A DNA stretch of 64,000 nt from Bolinopsis microptera (taxonomy: Eukaryota > Ctenophora > Tentaculata > Lobata > Bolinopsidae), in assembly GCF_026151205.1 (NCBI RefSeq), contig NC_087082.1, positions 17,701,401 through 17,765,400 on the forward strand. The letters run 5' to 3'. Below are positions 44,750 through 57,951 of this stretch, piece after piece. The notes under the pieces were generated by a model that saw only the letters and a program-made list of their open reading frames with translations, ran no database searches and was not told the origin of the DNA. The first letter of the stretch is position 1. The number at the start of each line of letters is the position of its first letter. The position numbers and the translations under genes were made by a program.

Positions 44750-47700
44750 ACAAATGATATTCCTTTAACTGACGTAGGTATATTGTAGATAAGTAGATCA
44801 AAGCAGATGAAGAGATACGTGGATAGATATATAATTTGTTTATGCATCGGGAGATCCATTCCAATTTCCGATTTTATGTAAAATGTCGACCCATGTTGTT
44901 TCCTAACTTTTAAAGTTTTAAACATTTTAAAAACGTTGCCACACAACCATAACAATTAATTTAATCACATGAAATATTGATATGGCTTAAGTTCCAGATT
45001 ACTCGATAAAATAGTTAGTCCAAAAGCCACACAAGCTTAACAATTTTAAAGTTAATTCGATCACACGAAACATTGATAGGAGCTAAGGTTCTATAAAATT
45101 AGATAGGAAAGTTATGATAGTTGTATATGGCAAGTTTATAGTGGGCTCCTATATTTCGTGCTTTCTATATTTCCTAGTTTTCACTGTAATTTCTTCATCT
45201 CAAGAAGAATTTGGTGAACATTCCAAATTTGTATTTCAGTACGCAATTGTTATATCATTTAAACATTAGTCTTGACATAGGAGTCAGGACCAGGACTGAC
45301 CCTGGCTCCTATGTCATGATGTCCGGACTAATGTTTAAGGACTGAACCTGGTAATCGCCGTATTATCATTTTACATGCTTAAGTAGTCATTCATGTCTCC
45401 AATCGGTCGTAGCCATCTCGTCTCATCAACTGTAATAGAGTACTAGAGACAGCGGTATCAGCCTGGCTAGGTTAATTACAGCTGCCCAACAGCTGGTCAT
45501 TACAGTGCTCATGATCCTCGAGTAGACTCGTCAGTCGCTGATTAGAGACTTTGAAAGTTGTTCATGTTTTCGTCATGCAACTTTTATTAACTCAAGTATA
45601 ATTTCATCGAGCATGTTTTTCCTTTAGCATGAATTTTAATTGGTAAACAAGTTTTTTAATAATTTTATAAAATTATTATAAACTGGTAAGATAATATTTC
45701 ATTGAAAAAATTACATTGGGGATTATAAGTATTAAGTAACAACATGAGCGGCCTGTCACAGCACCTGCGGAAACCAAAAATAAAAGGAATCAAGATCTCT
45801 TGTTATATTCCTTTGCAATTTAATTAACAAGTCTGAATCGTCTGCAGTTGATTCATGGACTTTCTAAATGGGGACTTAAACCGTGTTTATAACGTTTTCA
45901 TCGTGCAAATTAGATGAGAAATAGGAAGTTTGATCATTGTAATCTTTTTTGTTTCTTTTCTCAACGTTGTGTTCATTTTGTTTTACATTTAAATCGGCTG
46001 TATCTTCGGTTGGGATGGATATACTGACTTTCAGAGAATACTATTAGCTGATTAGCTTCCTAGTTCTTTCATAAAAAACCTTCGTACATTTTAAGACATA
46101 ACATCTTGACTTAGTATTTCATAGTTAGTTTCAACTACATTCGGGCTTTATCTCGCGCAGCACTGAACAAGGTATTATGGTATTGTAGCTGCAACCCTGT
46201 TATCATAATTCTCCTTGTGATGCGTACCTACTTGTACTTTGTTCCGGATCAATTTGTATTTTAGACTTCTTGAGCGGTTCAATAATTTATGCAAAATTGT
46301 CCTGGAAAGCTTTTACTTGCATCTGCTTATAGTTATATTGGGTTGATTATTGGCAACCCTGTCTAATCAGTATTCGCTACTCAGTGATGGTAAGATTGAT
46401 GTCAGGAATCCGCATTAGTAAGGAGATGGGAAATGAACGACAGTTAGACCCCGGTTAGACAATAATTATGTTCATTTAAAAAATTATGCATACAGTATTA
46501 CAGTACCCACGTTTTGACTCATCCGCATCATATTGGGAGTCCAGAATTCATCGTACAGAAATTAAGATCAAAGCTAGAGAATCAAACGCTTCAAATGGTT
46601 GCACCGAGCAGTACTTTCTGATTTTCAACATATTATTGATAATTTATGGAATCATCAAGTTGTGAGTTAACATATCAAAGCTTCAAAAGATGATAGCCTT
46701 TGACTTACAAGAATTATACTGTTAATTATACTGTTATGACTACTTGCGTAATTACGTTCATTATTCTTTATTTTTAAATCTTGACTTCGTGTATCCAAAC
46801 GTCTCCAGGTAAGCTCACACGCAGAATTGTCCAAAGAATCGTGAATTTTAAATATTGATTCAATATTTAAAATTAAATTCACCACCAATTTGGTTATTAT
46901 AATCTGCAAACCTCAATCTGGTTCAATTCAATATTATTGAATTGAACCAGATTGAGGTTTGCAGATTATAATAACCAAATTGGTGGTGAACTGATAGAGG
47001 AACTTTTATATCTTGATCATATCTAGTCAGAGTAAGAGCCCAGACTCCAGAACATTAGATGTTCTAACATGGATGTTACTGGTTTCTCCAATCATATAGT
47101 ATATATTTGATGAAAGTTTCAAAATCAAATTACGTGATCTCCTGGTCCCACTTCGTCGATCCAATCATTGAATTTGAAACAAGTTCTGAGGGTTCTCTAT
47201 CAATCCACAATCAGATAGGTTCAAAATATAACATCATGTTGTCATACCAATATAATTTCACGTGTATAAAGAAGTCATGATACTAACATTGGCCTGACAA
47301 GAATAATGGTCTGATAATCTGATACAATATTAGATTGTTGTGGGTTGAGCATCAGGGTAGAACTGATAATAATCACACCTCATGGTAACGTTAGTGGCTA
47401 GTGCTTTAACTTTAAGTAAGTCAAGCACAGGCCATGTCTTCAGTTGTGAATTTTGGTGCACCAACTAGGCATAGATCAGATATATATGAGGGGCTTTTTT
47501 TGGCTGATGAAATAATAAAGCTAAGGACCAAATTTCAAATTGGTTTAAATGAAGATAATGGCTTCTACCGCATATTTTTTCAGAATTAACGTTGATCGGA
47601 GATCAGATCAAAGATTAGATCATTACCCTCAGTGATCCCTCTAACGAACCTACCAAGCTTTTTCAGCACTTCATAATTATATTAATTCTACAATTAACAG

Positions 47701-49298
47701 GGTTGGGTGCCATAATGAGCTAATTGCTAATCCATCATAAAGGCTGCTAAAACACACTCTCTGCCTGCAATGCTGTACCCTTATAAATTATGTATTATCT
47801 CAAGCCAAAATCGACCACATCAACGTATATATTTAGTACGAATATTGTCAGCTAGTCTTTGTAATCACATAATCTGCCTTTGAAACAATAAAGTGCTAAC
47901 AATGTACAGTGCTAACAATGTACAGTGCTAACAATACTGTGCTACAAGGAAAAGGTACGTAAGAATAGCACACCAACAGGACCAAGCTCGTGAGCCTGGT
48001 TCACATTGCATGCTCTCTTTATATTTGACTCTCTGTAGCCGCCTGCCTCGCTCTTTTTTTAGCATGTTTTAAAAGGGAATATTTATTGAATTATTTTAAA
48101 GATTATCCCTTGGGAAATAAAAGTGCGTTGTTCTTCCTTTTTAGGACCAACTAAAACGATGTTTCAAGAGTCCGAGTTGATTTTTGCAAATTCAAAATCA
48201 AAATTAATGAACCCCATGGCCAGGTCACCTCCAATTTGATTCGTAAATCGGTAACCTTACATATGTACCATTGAGGGCCAGGTTAATTAAAACACAAGTC
48301 GATCTCAGTCTTATCAACGGTAAAATCTCGATGGACTTGGCTCAATCCTTAATCTGAAATTCCAGGCACCACTATTTATTCAGCCCGACTGCTATAGTTC
48401 TTACTCATCTCATACGATCGGGCAGATTAATTAGCAAGAACAGTGGGGTATATTTTGTCGCTGTTATTTTCGCATTTTAGTGCGTTCGTACGTCCATTTA
48501 AGAGATGAAACATTAGCCTTGGCCTGATTTAACGTCGCAGTACCTGATCCCCCCCCCCCCCCCCAGCAGCGATCGTATCATTGGTTCAATATTTCTGTAA
48601 TAAAAGTTGCGAAATCAAAAATCTCAGAAAGATGATTTTTGATCGAGATCTTTGTGTCTCCATTAGCAAGTCTCGTACGTCTCATGACTTTAAGGTATGA
48701 AAATAAAATGTAGGTAGCAAGTTTTAAGTAGTAAGTATTTCTCATGGCCAGGTTAAGAGTATGTCGGTAGCGGTTAGTAGGACCGTGTTGTTCATACTTT
48801 TATAGGCCACGCAAATAGCAGGTCTGACCAAGTAGCGTATTTAAGAGGGTGGTTTAAATTGACTTTGAGCTGTTCTAGGTATTAAAAACCTTTATTAGTA
48901 CTCTCCCTCCGCTCTACCTCTTAACTCAGCCCCTACATATAACTAAACTAGCAAACTACTAGGCGCTACTATTGCGATGTTTAAGAACATTATAACTATC
49001 AGAGCGTAACAAGGTCTGCCTGACAGGAAGCAGTATTATGTTAACGTTAAACTGTTAATTTATAACGCTGTCAAGTCTGGTTTTTTATTTGACTTCATAG
49101 AATTGCCTCTGATAAGACATATAAACTCATCTCTTTGAAAAAGTATTCACATAAGTATCATAAACAGATTAAACGGATTAAACGGATTAAACGTTAATTG
49201 GTCAAGAGAAGCCCTAACACTCCTGGTTTGACAATACAAGAATGAAATCATAACATAGAAATAAGATTCGAAAACCGTGAAGAAACAAATATTATAAT
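44750..49298. other. Intergenic or 5' intronic sequence
   Basis: Mostly unique AT-rich DNA. It holds an imperfect hairpin (45258-45340), a perfect palindrome (46878-46990), a 16 bp repeat GTACAGTGCTAACAAT (~47886-47937) and a 14-base C run (~48551). No supported exon. Confidence 0.45.
46878..46990. repeat. Perfect 113 bp palindrome
   Basis: 56 bp arms (TTCACCACCAATTTGGTTAT onward) meet at a single central T within CAATATTATTG, with no spacer and no mismatch that I can find. Confidence 0.92.
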
Positions 49299-49895
49299 TT
49301 AAGCTAAGTCTCTCGGGAAACGAAGTGCATCTATATCAACGAAAAATTTAGCAATTATCTCTTTTAAAAGCTTTGGTTGAGTGGATATGAGATCCATTCC
49401 CTCGAAGAGGTTGGTTTTAGCTTCAGGGCTAAGGCGGTCCCTGTTGTCTTGGTAGAGGGGGCAGGTTCTAAGCACATGAACCTCATCTTCAATTATGGGA
49501 TCAAAGAAGGGCAACTCTGCCATGTACTCCAGAGTGTTCTTGTCCTTAGTGGAACATGTAGAGCAGATACGATTTAGGATGTTGTTTCTTCTGACATGTC
49601 CATGGCGTCCCGTTTCAATATTTAGGCGGTGAGAGCTAGTCCTTATTTGGGCTAGTCTTTTTGACTGGTTATATAGTTATATGGAGGATAGAGAGAAGAT
49701 ATTTTTCACAACCAAAACGAATCGAATTGTAGAATTCAAGTTTTCTGTTGAGCTGTCTCTCTTCATCCCATTGCGTTCTAAAGCAAGAACGGAGAACATC
49801 TCGTTTCTGAATGGGTGATTTTTGCCTTTCGTTCGTTTCTGCCAGAAATTGATTCATCGACGTAATGCCGGAGTACCATGATAGGCCCATTTTCT
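49299..49895 (-). pseudogene. LINE (non-LTR) retrotransposon C-terminal fragment
   Basis: Two minus-strand frames, joined by a shift near 49675, give the characteristic tail of a LINE reverse-transcriptase ORF. First comes RQLNRKLEFYNSIRFGCEKY (49890 side), then KRLAQIRTSSHRLNIETGRH, RICSTCSTKD and DEVHVLRTCPLYQDNRDRLS, with a stop just before 49299. The CxxC...HxxxxC arrangement is the C-terminal zinc-knuckle seen in many LINEs. RT palm motifs are absent, so it is 5'-truncated. The clade cannot be assigned from this part alone. Confidence 0.65.
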
Positions 49896-52800
49896 TTTGT
49901 TCTGTGAAAGCATATCATATAATATTCACATAATATAAGTATCATATAATAACTTACCATACTTTGTAAAATACTAAGTTCTTATGTACATGTTCATTGT
50001 TCATGAGTCGCTTTAGATGGCTTGAACTGAATCTTGAGTTCTTTTTGGTTATAAAGCGATGTATAAATTTCTAATAAGAGGTCTCGACTGCCTAAGCATC
50101 AAACCTTGGCAGTCGGTAATTTTCCTTTGGCCCGGAGTCAGCTGACCCTAGGGACCAGAGGCAAGGTTTTTCTTAAATTTCAGCATATTTTTATTTTTAC
50201 CCGCCATAATAAATAAAATATGGCATAATAATTTTCGAAAATCCGCCATTATTTTTACCCGCCATTAATATACGAACTAAGGTAAGTATAAGCAGTAAAA
50301 GAGTTGCTCGGTAAGTCCATGAACATCGTCTTCATTTGTTTCAATACTGCAGCTAGCTGTTATGGTAAGCTTGAGAGAGTTCAAAGGTAGACTGGCGTTA
50401 CAGGTAGATTGAAGCTATTGCGGTTATTTCACCTATAAAGCACTGGTATAGTGTAGGTTATCGAAGCGCACTCCATATAATCTGATATAAAATGGTAGCT
50501 GCCCATTTAAACTATTCAACCTATTTAAACCATTTGCCAAGACTTTTAGCTAGGCGTGGTAGCCGTCGCGTCGATCATTGCTAAATCATAGGGGAATCGG
50601 ATTGAAATCTTTGCATTCTTAAACTTGGGTCAATCGTGCAACTGGGCAATAACCTATGCTTTAAATTCCGGTTTACTGTTATACAAGTAACGCGTTAACA
50701 GGTGACATTCGTAACTCGTTAAATATTTGTCCCAGGACCGTGGACGAGTTCAACTCGGCGCGTGTCTTGGCAGGTTATACTGTTCTAGTAAGGAGTATAA
50801 AGGTATGGAACTCAGTTCTTTTAATTTAGTTCAAGTATTAGTTTTTAGCTCCTACAAGAAATGCGGCCGCTTTTCTTTTGTGGATGGCCGCTCAATTTCC
50901 AGATCCGTGATGGCGTATTTTATCATATTTCATACAACCTGGGGACCCCATGAGGGTTTAGTGTTTACCCCCGAATTTTCAAAACCACCCCCCCCCCTCC
51001 CCGGACGTCCGGATTTCCAGCTACTTTTAGGAGTACAAATAAAACCAACTCAAATTCATTGTTAATAAAATTCAAAGAGTTGAAATAAAATTCAAAGAGT
51101 TGAAATAAATGGGACTTTTTCGTTAATTCTGCCAAAATTTCCGGACGTCCGGATTTTCAGAAACCACCCCCTCCCCCTGTCCGGATTTGTTCGAAATTCC
51201 AAAACCACCCCCCTCCCTATTTGCCGGACGTCCCCTTAGGAACGTGGGCGACATTTGTGCGTCCACGTTCCTAATATACCTGCGCAAAGTTATAACTAAT
51301 CGGGCACTTACGTACGTACGCAGGCAAGCACGCACGTACGACGGTCGCAACGGCAAAGCTACCATATACAAAAAAAAACTCGTTCGCTAACCCTTGTCCT
51401 TGACTCTTTTGTGCCTTCGGCACTTTGAGTCATGGATCGGGAAAAAATACTCATGACCCCCCCTCTATAGAAAATGCATCTTTTTTATTTTATTTTTCAA
51501 TAATTAATGATTAATTTTTGGCCACGTGAAAGTTGCTAGTTTAGTAGTCAGGCGTTAGCACATTCTGTCACGACGAAAGTTTGATATTTCACAGGCACAA
51601 AAAGGACCTTAATAAGAGAGGCATTGATTTATTTTTCATCCGAGGTGTTAATTTTCTATCTCGAGTTTCTATTGTCAAATGATTCTGGTACAAATATAGA
51701 GGATGACGTCAATGACCAATTACAAGTGGAGTGCTAAAAGCTATCCATCAGAGCTCCTCTCTGTAAAAGCAGTACTGTGAAACTGTGAAATCTTCTGCTC
51801 AGGCCTATATAAACACTAGTGTAATGGATATTGCTGCATTTCTGCATTTCCATTTCTGTGAAACTTTACATTAAGCGAAACCACTTAGGAGTTTGGTGCT
51901 AACTTATCACTCAACGTGGAGGCATCAGTTTCGTTGTCGATGTCACTTTAATATATATTATTCTTTAAGCTGGAGTTTCATTGATATCTTAGTTGTAGTG
52001 CACGTACGGAACGTTCACTAAAAATGTTCTGTACATACGTTCACTAAAACTCATCTCTCGTTCTGAACGTTATGGATAAATTACTAGTAGTGTTCAGTAG
52101 GATTCATTTACTCTAGTTCGACAAATTAAATTCGCCAGATATCACCCCTGTCGTACTTCGGCCCGGTACGTGTCGAAGATGGCGAACTAGAGTCCAGGTA
52201 GCGTACTTTAGTTCGATAAATAGTTTTTGCTTGTGATCCAATGGCTATTGCCGGGTCCTCATCATAGCATCACACGGTCCAATGGCAGATAAAGCAACCA
52301 TGAGCGGTTAGAAATTCCAGAACCTTTCAGTATAGTTTTTATTCTCCTGTTTGCCACTCAGTTCTGGTCTAGCTAATAGGAAAATAGATTGATATCCGAC
52401 TGTTTTCGATTCAGTAGCCAAATCTCTAGACCGGTACTCGGTTACTAGTCTTTTGTGGTAATATAAAGTGTGGTATGTGGTAGATATTTATAAAGCGTAC
52501 TCTACAATCTAGATCTATAAAACCGAGTAAGAGTTAATAGTAATACGTTAGTCTTTTATCTCTCCGCTAAGTCTACAATTCTGCTAACTAACAATTGACT
52601 TACGAGAATGAGGACAATTAAATGTTCATAGATGTTCATGAATAATTATCAGTTGGGGAAATTGATATTTCAAAAAGTTTATTTTCATGAATCACTGACG
52701 TTCACTAACGTTCACTAAAAATGACTGGAACATGCGTTCAATACGTAAAAATCCACTGTTCACTACAACTAAGATTGATATACTGAACTGCTTTATTCCA

Positions 52801-53033
52801 TTTTTCTTACTACAACGGATATGCATCTGTTGCTTTCCAGTCAGCGGTACTATAGTATTGGTAATTTTATCAATTTTGCGTTGCTGACAAATGGGTATGA
52901 GCTTTATACCTCCTTTAAGATTAAGATTCTATATAGTATGTGGTAGAAGAGACACTCAAACTGTCGTATTACAAATCAACTATTAAATTTCCTTATTTGT
53001 CGGCGAAATACTCGATAAAATCTCAATCCATAA
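49896..53033. other. Unannotated repeat-rich sequence
   Basis: Contains repeated TTTTTACCCGCCAT (50196, 50260), several C-rich CCACCCCC...CCGGACGTCCGG segments in both orientations (50984-51235), a small hairpin with CTCTAGTTCG ends (about 52119-52196) and scattered ACGTTCACTAAA copies (52012-52740). The segments look like decayed small DNA elements. No gene supported. Confidence 0.45.
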
Positions 53034-53224
53034 GGGGTCGTTCACATATTACCTACGTAATCAATATTTTAGCAATTTTTACCCCCTCCCCCCTCCGTAA
53101 TCAACCGTAATCAAGACCCAACCCCCCACCCCCCTTCTGACAGTAATATTACGTAATCATGGCCTGACCCCCCCCCCCCCCCTTTGACTTTTTTTCCCTG
53201 ATTACGTAATATGTGAACGACCCC
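53034..53224. mobile_element. 191 bp Harbinger-like MITE with TAA target duplication
   Basis: The ends GGGGTCGTTCACATATTACC and the inverse of GTAATATGTGAACGACCCC are inverted repeats, flanked by TAA on both sides (53031-53033, 53225-53227). A 3 bp TWA duplication is characteristic of PIF/Harbinger. The interior is C-rich and non-coding. Confidence 0.7.
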
Positions 53225-53319
53225 TAATAGTCGGTATAAGCTGACAGTTATTTGTCAGCAAAGATAATCGATATTTCCAATACTACTACCATAGTGCAAT
53301 ATCATAGGATTACTATAAG

Positions 53320-54162
53320 TACTGGTACTGGTAGTACTGGTACTGGTACTGGTAGTACTGGTAGTACTGGTACTGGTACTGGTAGTACTGGTACTGGTAC
53401 TGGTAGTACTGGTAGTACTGGTACTGGTACTGGTAGTACTGGTACTGGTACTGGTAGTGGTACTGGTAGTACTGGTACTGGTAGTACTGGTACTGGTACT
53501 GGTAGTGGTAGTGGTACTGGTAGTGGTACTGGTAGTACTGGTAGTACTGGTACTGGTAGTACTGGTACTGGTACTGGTAGTGGTAGTACTGGTACTGGTA
53601 CTGGTAGTACTGGTACTGGTACTGGTAGTACTGGTAGTACTGGTAGTACTGGTAGTGGTACTGGTAGTACTGGTAGTGGTACTGGTAGTACTGGTACTGG
53701 TACTGGTAGTACTGGTAGTACTGGTAGTACTGGTACTGGTAGTACTGGTAGTACTGGTAGTACTGGTAGTACTGGTAGTACTGGTAGTACTGGTACTGGT
53801 AGTACTGGTACTGGTAGTACTGGTAGTACTGGTACTGGTACTGGTAGTACTGGTACTGGTACTGGTAGTACTGGTACTGGTACTGGTAGTACTGGTACTG
53901 GTACTGGTAGTACTGGTAGTACTGGTACTGGTAGTACTGGTACTGGTACTGGTAGTGGTACTGGTAGTACTGGTAGTACTGGTACTGGTAGTACTGGTAC
54001 TGGTACTGGTACTGGTAGTGGTAGTACTGGTACTGGTACTGGTACTGGTACTGGTACTGGTAGTACTGGTAGTACTGGTAGTACTGGTACTGGTAGTACT
54101 GGTACTGGTAGTACTGGTAGTACTGGTAGTACTGGTAGTACTGGTAGTACTGGTAGTAAGTA
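53320..54162. repeat. Compound GGTACT/GGTAGTACT array (843 bp)
   Basis: Built only from GGTACT, GGTAGT and GGTAGTACT blocks, so every unit is a multiple of 3 and all but a few frames on both strands remain open. The predicted Gly/Thr/Ser, Val/Leu, Pro/Val/Leu and Gln/Tyr polymers are by-products. Confidence 0.95.
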
Positions 54163-54200
54163 GTAGTTAGCTGCATCTCTCGTGTACTGTCCCTCTTCAG

Positions 54201-54446
54201 TTTTCACTACTAAGCTTGCTCTTGAGTAGTAATACTAATAGCGGGAGTTCATATAGTAGGCGGACTGAATCCTTACCGCACACTCTAGCCCTACTGGTAG
54301 ATAAATTTAGGGATTCAGTCTGTTTAAGTGGAGACCGAGAACAAAAGGAATCGCGAATTTTTAGACCAAAATTGCCTCGCCGCAAAGCCAAACATCCTAA
54401 GTTCAATGCTCTGACCAGAAAAACATTGCGAACATGCCACGATTAA
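54201..54446 (+). CDS. Possible terminal exon on the plus strand
   Basis: A strong acceptor-like run (TGTCCCTCTTCAG, ending 54200) is followed in phase 0 by 81 codons and a TAA. The second half has protein-like composition, for example VDKFRDSVCLSGDREQKESR followed by basic IFRPKLPRRKAKHPKFN. It sits just downstream of the GGTACT/GGTAGTACT array. I found no upstream plus-strand exon that joins to it, so it could be a retroelement scrap or chance. Confidence 0.28.
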   Translation, partial: FSLLSLLLSSNTNSGSSYSRRTESLPHTLALLVDKFRDSVCLSGDREQKESRIFRPKLPRRKAKHPKFNALTRKTLRTCHD

Positions 54447-54917
54447 CTTTTGTCTTTGGTGCAGAATGTACCAGGCAGAATAGTGAATACTCGACTCACG
54501 ACTAAACGTCGAATATTTGGTTTATTGTCTGGAGGATAAGCACAATATGTGAGAACTCACTTGTAATTAACATAACCGTTGGATGTACTTATATTCCACC
54601 GGAGAACTATTGTTTGCAGTAAAACAGCTCCGGAGTCTCTCAGCTGTTCACATTAGTTTAGAGGTTCAAAGTGTTTTTAATCACAGACCACATCAAACTG
54701 TTCTGTTTATACATACTTTAACTTAACTAATGTTGTCTTAAAACGTCTATTGAGAAAGATTATTAATATATATACATATGTATGCATGTTTTTTCTTCGC
54801 GAACTTATCTTTGTCGTTCTGTTAGTTCATTTTATGGCATGCATGTCAGATTAATATTTGGTTGGATGTATCTGACCAAATAATAATTAGATATGCATTG
54901 CATTTAGCTTATGGCTC

Positions 54918-56339
54918 CTACAGCTCTGGGTAGCAACTAGCAATATCTACAGCTCTGGGTAGCAACTAGCAATATCTACAGCTCTGGGTAGCAACTAGCA
55001 ATATCTACAGCTCTGGGTAGCAACTAGCAATATCTACAGCTCTGAGTAGCAACTAGCAATATCTACAGCTCTGGGTAGCAACTAGCAATATCTACAGCTC
55101 TGGGTAGCAACTAGCAATATCTACAGCTCTGGGTAGTAACTAGCAATATCTACAGCTCTGGGTAGCAACTAGCAATATCTACAGCTCTGGGTAGCAACTA
55201 GCAATATCTACAGCTCTGGGTAGCAACTAGCAATATCTACAGCTCTGGGTAGCAACTAGCAATATCTACAGCTCTGGGTAGTAACTAGTAATATCTACAG
55301 CTCTGGGTAGTAACTAGCAATATCTACAGCTCTGGGTAGCAACTAGCAATATCTACAGCTCTGGGTAGTAACTAGCAATATCTACAGCTCTGGGTAGTAA
55401 CTAGCAATATCTACAGCTCTGGGTAGCAACTAGCAATATCTACAGCTCTGGGTAGCAACTAGCAATATCTACAGCTCTGGGTAGCAACTAGCAATATCTA
55501 CAGCTCTGGGTAGCAACTAGCAATATCTACAGCTCTGGGTAGCAACTAGCAATATCTACAGCTCTGGGTAGCAACTAGCAATATCTACAGCTCTGGGTAG
55601 TAACTAGCAATATCTACAGCTCTGGGTAGCAACTAGCAATATCTACAGCTCTGGGTAGTAACTAGCAATATCTACAGCTCTGGGTAGCAACTAGCAATAT
55701 CTACAGCTCTGGGTAGCAACTAGCAATATCTACAGCTCTGGGTAGCAACTAGCAATATCTACAGCTCTGGGTAGTAACTAGCAATATCTACAGCTCTGGG
55801 TAGCAACTAGCAATATCTACAGCTCTGAGTAGCAACTAGCAATATCTACAGCTCTGGGTAGCAACTAGCAATATCTACAGCTCTGGGTAGCAACTAGCAA
55901 TATCTACAGCTCTGGGTAGTAACTAGCAATATCTACAGCTCTGAGTAGCAACTAGCAATATCTACAGCTCTGGGTAGCAACTAGCAATATCTACAGCTCT
56001 GGGAAGCAACTAGCAATATCTACAACTCTGGGTAGCAACTAGCAATATCCACAGCTCTGGGTAGCAACTAGCAATATCTACAGCTCTGGGTAGCAACTAG
56101 CAATATCTACAGCTCTGGGTAACAACTAGCAATATCTACAGCTCTGGGTAGCAACTAGCAATATCTACAGCTCTGGGTAGCAACTAGCAATATCTACAGC
56201 TCTGAGTAGCAACTAGCAATATCTACAGCTCTGGGTAGCAACTAGCAATATCTACAGCTCTGAGTAGCAACTAGCAATATCTACAGCTCTGGGTAGTAAC
56301 TAGCAATATCTACAGCTCTGAGTAGCAACTAGCAATATC
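54918..56339. repeat. 29 bp tandem array, 49 copies
   Basis: The unit CTACAGCTCTGGGTAGCAAC plus TAGCAATAT repeats with a strict 29 bp period over 1,422 bp. Variation is almost only GCAAC/GTAAC and GGG/GAG. Confidence 0.96.
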
Positions 56340-56628
56340 TTGGGTTTATCTCCAAATTAAGACACAGGGCCAGCGGACCTCGAAAGAACAGTGGTTTTCT
56401 TTACCAAACAGACTTGATCTGAATATCATGAACCAGAATATGAAGTCTATTGAGTAAGTCATAACTAGATTACTAATCATCACAATGGTGTGAAATTTCT
56501 GATCGCTCATTTTAAGAAAGGTAATATCAATATTAATATGATCTGTCGTTAGTAGCATTTTGATTGAAACGTCGACCATAACCTTCCTTAAAGCGGACGT
56601 GCCTCCTTTGTCGTTCATACCATGTGAT

Positions 56629-57068
56629 TATTGCGAACACTCGACCATGTGATTATTGCGAACACTCGACCATGTGATTATTGCGAACACTCGACCATGT
56701 GATTATTGCGAACACTCGACCATGTGATTATTGCGAACACTCGACCATGTGATTATTGCGAACACTCGACCATGTGATTATTGCGAACACTCGACCATGT
56801 GATTATTGCGAACACTCGACCATGTGATTATTGCGTACACTCGACCATGTGATTATTGCGAACACTCGACCATGTGATTATTGCGAACACTCGACCATGT
56901 GATTATTGGGAACACTCGACCATGTGATTATTGCGAACACTCGACCATGTGATTATTGCGAACACTCGACCATGTGATTATTGCGAACACTCGACCATGT
57001 GATTATTGCGAACACTCGACCATGTGATTATTGCGAACACTCGACCATGTGATTATTGCGAACACTCG
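56629..57068. repeat. 25 bp tandem array, 17-18 copies
   Basis: The unit ACCATGTGATTATTGCGAAC plus ACTCG is nearly invariant; single changes are GCGTAC (~56834) and TGGGAAC (~56908). Confidence 0.96.
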
Positions 57069-57756
57069 AAATGCGGCTTATAAACATTAACAATTTTCCG
57101 ATCCAAAAAGTACACAACCGCGTTTTGTTTTATTTTCTCACCACACTGTTATAAATTTAAGAAGTTCGCTTTACTTTCATTGGTGCAGAAATTTAAGCTA
57201 TTAAAGAGCTAGGCTCTAAGACTTTAAGTTTAAACATATAATGATTTAATGGTTATCAACTTTTTGTATGTAATCTTTTCTCTATGACTACTCATGTTAG
57301 CGTTTACGAGGAGCTCGTCTTTAATCTTTATATTAACTTAGCTGGGTGTTATATCATTGGTTATTCCTGAAGCGCGAGCGCGGCTCTACGAGCTTGCCTT
57401 TGTTTAACTTTATTTAACAAATTAATCACAAATTATACAGCTTTAATTAATTAATTAATCATCTTAACTTTTTATAAGTCAACCAAGTTGAAGCCATTTT
57501 ATTAGACATTTAAAGTTGGCTATGTGTCATTTGTTTTACACGAAGTTGTATAAGTTTGCAATTTCGTGCGGTCGAATAACGGTTAGTTTTTAATCGGTCC
57601 AGATCGAAGTTAGATAAGCTTCTTCGTCATTTTGCTATTGTTTGATACTTTATTTCATACAGTAATCACAAAATTGAATTTATGTACAGGTTCAATTACA
57701 TACCCCAAAACAATTTATGACTGAAACAAATTGAAGTTCATGTCATTTAATTTTAA

Positions 57757-57951
57757 ATGATTCTAATACATGACAACAATGGTTGTGTCGTAAATTTGGA
57801 TAATTACGACCAAGACATAATATATACCTTCTCAGTTCTTATTACCTTTGAGCGGACATATTTTGTTAAAAAGCATTTATACGTTATTAGGTATATTAGT
57901 GTTAGTGTTGATACGGAGGGAGATTGTCCTGCACTGATTTTCGATATTCAA
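57757..57951 (+). CDS. Possible plus-strand exon (65 codons before a donor)
   Basis: An ATG directly after an in-frame TAA opens 65 codons (MILIHDNNGCVVNLDNYDQD to CPALIFDIQ) that end in phase 0 at a GTGAGC donor-like site. The composition looks protein-like and beta-rich. No acceptor exon with matching phase and length was found downstream. Treat it as unproven. Confidence 0.18.

Noticed and set aside
53252-54207. ORFs of 303, 301, 287 and 237 codons
   Set aside because: They come from the GGTACT/GGTAGTACT array; all repeat units are multiples of three, so open frames are automatic on both strands.
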